A stretch of 8,234 nt of DNA from Clostridiaceae bacterium (lineage in GTDB: Bacteria > Bacillota > Clostridia > Oscillospirales > Acutalibacteraceae), in NCBI GenBank assembly GCA_904501685.1, contig CAJGBX010000059.1, forward strand, positions 1 to 8,234, written 5' to 3'. The translations under genes were made by a program, and so were the position numbers. The notes beneath the pieces were generated by a model. The model saw nothing but the letters and a program-made list of their open reading frames with translations. It made no database searches and had not been told where the DNA came from. Of the stretch, positions 1 through 5,102 are shown one piece after another. How positions within the stretch are numbered: position 1 is the stretch's first letter; each line of letters opens with the position of its first letter.

Positions 1-245
1 GCACCCAGGTATAAATTAAGCTCGGGATACATCTGCTTTGCCTCAAGCGAAAAGCTCTCAAACCTTGACTCGAGTGCCTGCTTATTAAATTTTTTGAAGC
101 TGTGGTCATTTGTTAAGTAATGCGGTGTAAGTACGATATGTGTTGTGCCGTTTGAACTTGCTATTTCAAGCATTTTCAATGCCTCGGCAGTGTCCTCGGC
201 ACCATCGTCTACACCCGGTAAAATATGTGTATGCAGGTCAACCGT
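1..245 (-). CDS. CpsB/YwqE-family PHP tyrosine-protein phosphatase, N-terminal part (cut by window edge)
   Basis: The first 81 codons of a gene read leftward off the window. The product begins (T/M)VDLHTHILPGVDDG and has LTPHYL near residues 39-44. This is the signature of the manganese-dependent PHP-domain tyrosine phosphatases (CpsB, Cps4B, YwqE) that dephosphorylate bacterial tyrosine kinases controlling capsule or exopolysaccharide export. Visible candidate metal ligands are His5 and His7 of the HxH motif, Asp14 and His42; the rest of the site lies outside. Family members normally start M-[IV]-D-[IL]-H, and the codon at that Met position is ACG at 243-245. An AAGGAGGG ribosome site stands 6 nt upstream. 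The reading frame is closed by a TAA a few codons further up, and no in-frame ATG, GTG or TTG lies between. I therefore place the start at ACG, as either a rare start codon or a mutation or sequence error. It lies 91 nt downstream of metY on the same strand. Family assignment is firm; the exact substrate is unknown. Confidence 0.85.
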
Positions 246-251
246 AGGTAT

Positions 252-259
252 CCCTCCTT
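252..259 (-). promoter_or_regulatory. Strong Shine-Dalgarno site that points to an ACG start
   Basis: The minus strand reads AAGGAGGG, almost a full anti-Shine-Dalgarno match. It is followed by ATACCT and then ACG, putting ACG at normal initiation spacing. The only other in-frame near-start codons are an ATA directly abutting the site, a distant CTG, and an ATT upstream without a ribosome site. This spacing is the main argument for placing the start of the phosphatase gene at 245. Confidence 0.75.
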
Positions 260-292
260 TTTTATCCGAAATTTAGGTTAATAATGATTGTA

Positions 293-322
293 GTTAGGCG
301 AAACAGGATTGTTTCGCCTAAC
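293..322 (-). terminator. Perfect 13-bp hairpin after metY, terminator-like but without a clear U tract
   Basis: GTTAGGCGAAACA and its exact reverse complement flank the four bases GGAT (plus strand), giving an uninterrupted 13-bp stem with a tetraloop. It begins 14 nt after the metY stop on the minus strand, the usual place for a terminator. The RNA after the stem on the minus strand is TACAATCATTATTAACC, which has no run of U, so intrinsic termination may be weak or partial. It could instead act as a 3' stabilising stem or an attenuating element ahead of the phosphatase gene, which has no obvious promoter of its own. Confidence 0.6.
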
Positions 323-336
323 CTATTTCATTATAA

Positions 337-1611
337 TCAAAGACACTTTTCAAGCGCCTGGCTAATATCGGCAATAATATCGTCAACGTGCTCGATACCG
401 ACCGACATTCTGATAAGGTCGGGTGTCACACCGCAGTCAATCAACTGTTGGTCGGACAGCTGACGGTGAGTAGTCGATGCAGGGTGTAAAACGCAGGTTC
501 TTGCATCGGCAACGTGAATTACGGGAGCAGCTAATTTTACGCTTTCCATAAACTTTCCGGCAGCGGCTCTTCCGCCCTTAATACCGAATGAAATGACACC
601 GCAGGTGCCGTTCGGCATATATTTTTCTGCCAAGCCATAGTATTTATTAGACCGAAGACCGGGGAAATTTACCCAAGCGATTTTGGGATTAGACTCCAAA
701 AACTCGGCTACCTTTTGTGCATTAGAGCAATGAGCCGGCATTCTTAAATGCAAGGTTTCAAGACCGACATTAAGCAAAAACGCATTCATCGGCGACATCA
801 TCATACCGACATCTCTCATCAGCTGTGCGCGGGCCTTTGCAATAAATGCGGCGGCACCGAACTTTTCGGGGTATTTAAGACCGTGGTAAGATTCGTCAGG
901 CGAACAAAATGCCTTAAACCTCTCAGAAGCAGTCCAATCAAACTTACCCGAGTCAACCACGCAGCCGCCTAATGCCATTGCGTGACCGTCCATATACTTC
1001 GAGGTCGAATGCAAAACAATATCCGCACCCCACTCAAAAGGTCGGCAGTTCACCGGAGACGGGAAGGTATTATCAACAAACAAGGGCATCTGATTTTTGT
1101 GCGCAACCTCAGCCCAGACTTCAATATCCAATACAGTCAGGGCAGGATTTGCCACCGTTTCACCGAACAAAAGCTTGGTTTCGGGACGAATAGCCGCCTC
1201 AATCTCTTCAGGCTTGGCATCGGGTGCTATAAAGGTGGTATCAATACCCAACTTGCGTAAGGTGATGTTCAAAAGATTGAACGAACCGCCGTAAATTGAG
1301 CTTGACGAAACAATATGGTCACCTGCCGAGCATACGGTCAGAATAGCGGCAGTAGTAGCGCCCTGACCCGACGAGCAAAGCATTGCACCGACACCGCCCT
1401 CTAAAGCGGCAATCTTTTTCTCAACCGCCTCAACGGTCGGATTGCTCAGGCGTGTATAAAAGTGCCCCGAGGCATTAAAATCAAACAAATCGCCTAAGGT
1501 TTCGGCGTCCTCATATTTAAAAGTAGTGCTCTGGTAAATCGGCAAAACACGAGGTTCGCCGCTTTTAGGCTCATAGCCCTCCTGAACACATTTGGTGTTA
1601 ATATGGCTCAT
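337..1611 (-). CDS. metY: O-acetylhomoserine aminocarboxypropyltransferase (O-acetylhomoserine sulfhydrylase)
   Basis: A cytoplasmic PLP-dependent enzyme of the Cys/Met-metabolism family. It makes homocysteine from O-acetylhomoserine and sulfide (direct sulfhydrylation), and many members also use other thiols. At 424 residues it has the normal MetY length. Visible landmarks are YTRLSNPT at 52-59 (phosphate contact from the neighbouring subunit), SSGQGA at 80-85, the YGG of the cofactor-stacking Tyr107, VDNTF with Asp180 under the pyridine ring, HSTSKYMDGH with the Schiff-base Lys205, and DARTCVLHPAS with Arg371 for the substrate carboxylate. The GLKYPEKFG...AFLLNVGLETL stretch favours MetY over cystathionine synthase or lyase. 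The ATG at 1609-1611 follows AAAGGAAG at about 10 nt. It has its own extended -10 promoter and an untranslated leader of only about 55 nt, too short for a SAM riboswitch or T-box. No homoserine acetyltransferase gene is in view. A relative acting as a gamma-lyase is less likely. Confidence 0.93.
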   Translation of the reverse strand: MSHINTKCVQEGYEPKSGEPRVLPIYQSTTFKYEDAETLGDLFDFNASGHFYTRLSNPTVEAVEKKIAALEGGVGAMLCSSGQGATTAAILTVCSAGDHIVSSSSIYGGSFNLLNITLRKLGIDTTFIAPDAKPEEIEAAIRPETKLLFGETVANPALTVLDIEVWAEVAHKNQMPLFVDNTFPSPVNCRPFEWGADIVLHSTSKYMDGHAMALGGCVVDSGKFDWTASERFKAFCSPDESYHGLKYPEKFGAAAFIAKARAQLMRDVGMMMSPMNAFLLNVGLETLHLRMPAHCSNAQKVAEFLESNPKIAWVNFPGLRSNKYYGLAEKYMPNGTCGVISFGIKGGRAAAGKFMESVKLAAPVIHVADARTCVLHPASTTHRQLSDQQLIDCGVTPDLIRMSVGIEHVDDIIADISQALEKCL

Positions 1612-1673
1612 TTTTTAAGCTTCCTTTCAAAAAATGCATTTACAAACGCAAACGCATATAAATATACAATTCT

Positions 1674-1702
1674 ATATTACCATCTATGCTCTCTTTTTGC
1701 AA
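1674..1702 (-). promoter_or_regulatory. metY promoter (sigma-A type, extended -10)
   Basis: On the minus strand TTGCAA (1697-1702) is followed by exactly 17 nt and then TAATAT (1674-1679). TGG directly precedes the -10 box, giving an extended TGn motif. Transcription would begin near 1667, leaving a leader of about 55 nt before the metY ATG. The leader is AT-rich with no obvious structured element. Confidence 0.7.
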
Positions 1703-1706
1703 GAAA

Positions 1707-1729
1707 AATTGTTACAGAATTACACAATT
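1707..1729. repeat. Inverted repeat AATTGT-N11-ACAATT between divergent promoters
   Basis: Perfect 6-bp arms at 1707-1712 and 1724-1729 are separated by 11 bp. The element sits between the -35 box of the metY promoter (ending at 1702) and the proposed -35 of the rightward promoter (beginning at 1730). Its size and position fit an operator for a dimeric regulator acting on both genes. In AT-rich DNA such a short dyad can also arise by chance. Confidence 0.35.
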
Positions 1730-1757
1730 CGGACAGTTTTTTTGCTTTTTATAAAAT
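1730..1757 (+). promoter_or_regulatory. Likely promoter of the unknown gene at 1821
   Basis: CGGACA (1730-1735, matching the GACA of TTGACA) is followed by 16 nt and TAAAAT (1752-1757). Predicted transcription begins near 1764, giving a leader of about 57 nt. The -10 is good but the -35 is only partial, so this is a moderate call. Confidence 0.45.
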
Positions 1758-1820
1758 AGCAACCAATTTTTGTATCAACTATATAGGCAACACATAAATT
1801 TTAATTGTAGAGGTGAGAGT

Positions 1821-2465
1821 ATGTTTGCTACGGTAATTTATGACGAAAACTGCAAAGCCCGCAACAAAATATATGAGAAACAGGTAGGTAAAGCCGGTGT
1901 GATTTCGGTAGGCTTTCGGGTCAGCCGCCGCCGACTAAGTAAAGTGCTGAAGCGGTACAACGGCGAAGTAATTTTTGCTGAAAACGTCAAAAAATGCGGA
2001 ATTTTGCCGTTTGACTGTACCGATTTTAAGACAAATCTTTTGTTTTCGGAGTTTGCCGAGCACTGCCTTCAATATAACGGCTGCGGACTTAAAATCGGCA
2101 TACTTGACCCTTACGGGCACCGTCTTGAAGCCGAGCTTTTACCCCGTCTTATTGCACACGCCGAGGAAACGGTTATTGTTACCGACAAAGAAATTGACGA
2201 ATTATGTCGAATTTGGTTGACTGCCACCGGCATTTGTCCCGAAATCACCGACAGCCGTTCGCGTCTTGCCGACTGCACAGTCTGTTTTGCACCTGAGGGT
2301 GCAGTGACTGCAGGGGTACTGTACGGGCAAGGCGGCAGAGGACTTGACGAGAGAAAATATGCCGCAAAAATACCCGAAGAATACAGATTTCTGATAACAC
2401 ACGGTGTATCCCCTGCTGAATTGTTGTGTATGCTTGAAAACGAAGATAAATATTGTATTTGCTAA
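1821..2465 (+). CDS. Cysteine-rich protein of unknown function, 214 residues
   Basis: I do not recognise this protein. The start is set at the ATG of 1821 because AGAGGTGAG lies at normal distance; the in-frame ATG at 1770 has no ribosome site and lies almost at the predicted transcript start. No signal peptide or membrane segment is seen, so it is probably cytoplasmic. The N-terminal part is basic (VSRRRLSKVLKR, 34-45). The part from about 89 to 160 alternates predicted strands and helices: LKIGILDP, then a helix, ETVIVT, a helix containing ELCRIW, then DCTVCFAPEG. This suggests a Rossmann-like alpha/beta fold, which is inference. There are 12 cysteines (residues 11, 59, 66, 82, 88, 129, 139, 152, 155, 203, 212, 214), including a CxxC at 152-155 and a terminal CIC. 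It is divergent from metY and is followed 14 nt later by the zapA promoter, with no terminator seen between. Codon use resembles its neighbours, so it is a genuine resident gene. Confidence 0.75.
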   Translation: MFATVIYDENCKARNKIYEKQVGKAGVISVGFRVSRRRLSKVLKRYNGEVIFAENVKKCGILPFDCTDFKTNLLFSEFAEHCLQYNGCGLKIGILDPYGHRLEAELLPRLIAHAEETVIVTDKEIDELCRIWLTATGICPEITDSRSRLADCTVCFAPEGAVTAGVLYGQGGRGLDERKYAAKIPEEYRFLITHGVSPAELLCMLENEDKYCIC

Positions 2466-2479
2466 ATGATAACTAAAAT

Positions 2480-2508
2480 TTGACGAAAAAGATTCTGTGT
2501 GGTAAAAT
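2480..2508 (+). promoter_or_regulatory. Strong promoter for the zapA-U32-htpG cluster
   Basis: TTGACG (2480-2485), a 17-nt spacer and TAAAAT (2503-2508), with TGG just before the -10, form a near-consensus sigma-A promoter with extended -10. It begins only 14 nt after the stop of the preceding gene. Transcription near 2515 would leave a leader of about 155 nt before zapA. The bases from the -10 onward closely match those at the lepA promoter. Confidence 0.75.
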
Positions 2509-2562
2509 ATAAAAAATTTAGTTCTATTGCACGTTGCTTATGATGGATTTTTGAAAATTACA

Positions 2563-2582
2563 CTGAAATTGATGAATTTCGG
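2563..2582 (+). other. Small hairpin in the zapA leader
   Basis: CTGAAATT and AATTTCGG can pair over 8 bp (one G-U pair) around a GATG loop, in the middle of the roughly 155-nt leader. It is followed by an A run, not a U run, so it is not a terminator in this direction. It may be a leader structure or chance pairing. Confidence 0.25.
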
Positions 2583-2603
2583 CAAAAAAATTCACAAAAT
2601 ATC

Positions 2604-2632
2604 TTTATTATTTTTTGAAGATAGTGTAAAAT
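2604..2632 (+). promoter_or_regulatory. Possible second, weaker zapA promoter
   Basis: TAAAAT at 2627-2632 is preceded by GTG and, 17 nt upstream, by TTTATT (2604-2609), which matches the -35 consensus at only about half its positions. It would give a leader of about 33 nt. The surrounding DNA is very AT-rich, so the call is weak. Confidence 0.3.
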
Positions 2633-2671
2633 AGACTAGATATATTATGTTTTATTATAGGGGTGCAGAAT

Positions 2672-3019
2672 ATGGCAAATAAAATCCGAATTACCGTTGG
2701 TGGTATTGATTACATCATAGCGTCCGAGGACGAGGAAACTTATGTCCGTAAAATCGGGGACGAGCTTAACCACAAGCTTGATTCATTAGCTCGCAGTAAT
2801 CCGTATCTTTCGACCGCTATGGTAGCAATTTTAGCCGCCTTAGAGTATTGTGACAATGCCAAAAAGGCTATTGCCGCTGCCGAGGAGGCCAAGGCTGAAT
2901 TGAAGGGCATTTCGGAGGATTTGGCCTGTGCCAGATTGGAAATCGACGGTGCACGCCGTGAAATCGAGCGTCTTAACCGCGAAAACCGTGCCTTAAGAAT
3001 AGGCAAAAGTGCATTATGA
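2672..3019 (+). CDS. zapA: Cell division protein ZapA
   Basis: A 115-residue cytoplasmic protein of the ZapA family, which bundles and stabilises FtsZ filaments at the division ring. The N-terminus MANKIRITVGGIDYII is the family's beta-strand opening. The middle (residues 44-64, PYLSTAMVAILAALEYCDNAK) is the conserved helix, and about 65-108 is a charged coiled coil rich in Glu, Arg and Ala (ARREIERLNRENRAL) that would mediate dimer/tetramer formation. The ATG at 2672 is preferred over the in-frame GTG at 2663 because AGGGG at 2659-2663 is correctly spaced for it and overlaps the GTG. The stop overlaps the start of the U32 gene as ATGA, so translation is probably coupled. A zapA-U32 pair is, from memory, common in Clostridia. 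Length and sequence are normal. Confidence 0.92.
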   Translation: MANKIRITVGGIDYIIASEDEETYVRKIGDELNHKLDSLARSNPYLSTAMVAILAALEYCDNAKKAIAAAEEAKAELKGISEDLACARLEIDGARREIERLNRENRALRIGKSAL

Positions 3020-5082
3020 TTGAGGTTCTTGCTCCTGCAGGCGGTGTGGATAGCTTTCATGCCGCCGTTTTGTCGGGCGCCGATGCGGTATATTTCGGTT
3101 GGGGAAACTTTAACGCCCGCCGTAACGCCAAAAACTTTACAGCCGAAGATATGCGGCAATGCGCCGCGTTTGCAAGAGTGAGAGGGGTTAAGACCTATCT
3201 CACCCTTAATACGCTTTTAGGTGACGGCGAGCTGGCCGAGGCTTTAAACACAGCCTTAATGGCGGCAGAATGCGGAATTGATGCGCTTATTGTTCAGGAT
3301 TTAGGCTTAGTAAGGCTACTCAAAAAGCATTTACCCAATATGACGATTCACGCATCTACTCAAATGTCGGTACACTCTGCCGATGCGCTTCTGCTTTTAA
3401 AGGAAATGGGTGTTTCGCGTGTAGTTGTGGCTCGTGAAATGGACAAGGATTCCTTGAAAGCCTTGTGTCAAAAGGCCAAGGAATTAGACCTTGAGGTTGA
3501 AGCCTTTGTTCACGGCGCATTGTGTATGTGCCTTTCGGGACAGTGCTATTTAAGCAGTATATTGGGCGGACGAAGCGGTAACCGAGGCTTATGCGCTCAA
3601 CCCTGCCGTTTGCCGTTCGGGATACCGGGCGGTACCGGTCACGATTTAAGTCTTCGGGATATGAGCTATATTGAGCACATTGCCGAAATGCGTGATATGG
3701 GGGTTACCTCATTTAAAATAGAGGGACGGATGAAGCGTCCCGAGTACGTTGCCGCAGCCGTAACGGCGGTAAAATCGGCAGCTGAGAATAAACCGATTCC
3801 GGTTGAAATCAGAACGCTTCTTTCGGGTATTTTTTCACGCTCAGGTCATACCGACGGATATTATAACAATGCTTTAGGCAAAGATATGTTCGGCGTTCGT
3901 ACCGACAGTGACGAACGTCTTTCCGAGAAAATGATAAGCTCGGCTCACGAGCTTTACCGCAGAGAAATCGGACGTGTAAATCTTACGTCGGAAATTAAAA
4001 TCAAGAAAGGAAATCCTGTGACATTAACCGTCAGGGATTTTGATGGCAACACGGTTACAACTGTGGGCGAACTGCCCGAGATGGCAGTAAAACGTGAAAC
4101 AGATGCTCAATTTGTCACCGAAAAGCTAAAAAAATGCGGCGGTACACCGTATATTATGACCGAGGTCAGCTGTGATATTGACGGCGGTCTTTCGGTAAGC
4201 GGTGCCGTTTTGAACGAGATGCGGCGAAAGGCTATCGACCTTTTGACCGAAAAGCGTGCCTCATACGACGGCAGAGCATCAAAGAACAACACTGTCGATG
4301 AATTTTCAGTCGAAAGAGCCGCGCATAAGAGCGTTACGCTAAAATCGGTGGCGTATTTTAGTAATGCCGGCCAAATTCCTGATGATTTAAGTGGAATTTC
4401 GGCGGTGATTTTACCGTTGGAAACCGACTTTTCAAAACTTAGTTTGTCGGCTGAAATTCCGGTTTTAGCCGATATCCCGAGAGGGATTTTGCACAACACT
4501 GACCGCATATTGCAACAGCTGCGTTCGGCTAAGGAAAACGGCGTCAAGGCGGCGGTTTGCGGAAATTTAGCAGGTATAAACCTTGCTAGTAAGGCCTGCC
4601 TGCCGACGGTCGGCGGCTTCGGGTTAAACGTGTTTAACACCGAAAGCGTTAAGGCAGTGTCCGATTTAGGTATGGCTGCTACGGTGCTTTCATTTGAAAT
4701 GTCGCTGAAAGATGCGGTCAGCTGCACAGGAAATATACCCAAGGGCATTATTTCCTACGGCAGATTACCCTTAATGCTGGTCAGGAATTGTCCCAACAAA
4801 AACGGCGGCGGTTGTAAATCTTGTGACGGCCACTGTGCAATAACCGACCGCAAGGGAATTGAGTTCCCTATAATGTGCCGGGGTGAATTTTCGGAAATTT
4901 TCAACTCGCGTCCGCTTTGGCTTTTCGACCGAAAAAAGGAGCTGTCGGGCTTGGATTTTGAGGTCTTGATGTTTACCGACGAGACACCTTCGCGTGTAGC
5001 CGAGGTTTTGGCGGCCTTACGTAAAAATGCCGCACCTGATACCGAATTTACAAGAGGTCTTTACTACCGAGAGGTATTATAA
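3016..5082 (+). CDS. U32-family protein with DUF3656-like region (RlhA-like; annotated as collagenase-like peptidase)
   Basis: A 688-residue protein of the family once called peptidase U32. Characterised members RlhA and TrhP are needed for prephenate- and iron-dependent hydroxylation of a 23S rRNA cytidine and wobble uridines in tRNA, and UbiU/UbiV bind a 4Fe-4S cluster. Residues 1-260 carry the first barrel (LAPAG, GADAVYFG, HASTQMSVH) and the full U32 signature EAFVHGALCMCLSGQC at 162-177; Cys170, 177, 193 and 197 are likely cluster ligands. Residues about 310-415 resemble DUF3656. Residues about 430-690 look like a diverged second barrel half (GLNVFNTESV, LSFEM) with a cysteine group at 592, 600, 603, 607 and 621, ending in TRGLYYREVL. 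It starts inside the zapA stop (ATGA) and ends 20 nt before htpG. An RNA hydroxylation role is inferred and the target cannot be told; protease activity is not shown by anything visible. Confidence 0.88.
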   Translation: MIEVLAPAGGVDSFHAAVLSGADAVYFGWGNFNARRNAKNFTAEDMRQCAAFARVRGVKTYLTLNTLLGDGELAEALNTALMAAECGIDALIVQDLGLVRLLKKHLPNMTIHASTQMSVHSADALLLLKEMGVSRVVVAREMDKDSLKALCQKAKELDLEVEAFVHGALCMCLSGQCYLSSILGGRSGNRGLCAQPCRLPFGIPGGTGHDLSLRDMSYIEHIAEMRDMGVTSFKIEGRMKRPEYVAAAVTAVKSAAENKPIPVEIRTLLSGIFSRSGHTDGYYNNALGKDMFGVRTDSDERLSEKMISSAHELYRREIGRVNLTSEIKIKKGNPVTLTVRDFDGNTVTTVGELPEMAVKRETDAQFVTEKLKKCGGTPYIMTEVSCDIDGGLSVSGAVLNEMRRKAIDLLTEKRASYDGRASKNNTVDEFSVERAAHKSVTLKSVAYFSNAGQIPDDLSGISAVILPLETDFSKLSLSAEIPVLADIPRGILHNTDRILQQLRSAKENGVKAAVCGNLAGINLASKACLPTVGGFGLNVFNTESVKAVSDLGMAATVLSFEMSLKDAVSCTGNIPKGIISYGRLPLMLVRNCPNKNGGGCKSCDGHCAITDRKGIEFPIMCRGEFSEIFNSRPLWLFDRKKELSGLDFEVLMFTDETPSRVAEVLAALRKNAAPDTEFTRGLYYREVL

Positions 5083-5102
5083 TACAAAAAGAGGTCTTAA
5101 AA

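Noticed and set aside
748..1294. Several plus-strand open frames of 65-92 codons inside metY.
   Set aside because: They lie antisense to a complete, conserved enzyme gene and have basic, low-complexity products typical of shadow frames.
1770..1820. N-terminal extension of the unknown gene from an upstream in-frame ATG at 1770.
   Set aside because: No ribosome site, an AT-rich leader-like composition, and a position almost at the predicted transcription start. The ATG at 1821 has a proper site.
1612..1820. Search for a SAM riboswitch, T-box or other structured leader in the divergent gap.
   Set aside because: The DNA is AT-rich and shows only promoters and a short dyad; no long GC stems or conserved boxes.
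2572..2634. A 20-codon open frame in the zapA leader (ATG to TAG).
   Set aside because: No ribosome site stands before the ATG, it overlaps the small hairpin, and it reads through AT-rich DNA with a possible promoter. Most likely chance.
2663..2671. GTG at 2663 as the zapA start.
   Set aside because: The AGGGG ribosome site overlaps this codon, and family proteins begin at the MANKIR-type Met at 2672.
2740..3159. 139-codon minus-strand open frame opposite zapA and the U32 gene.
   Set aside because: It is a mirror of two well-recognised genes, with no ribosome site or family resemblance. The similar long minus frames opposite the U32 gene (4107-4748) and htpG (6491-6919) fail for the same reason.
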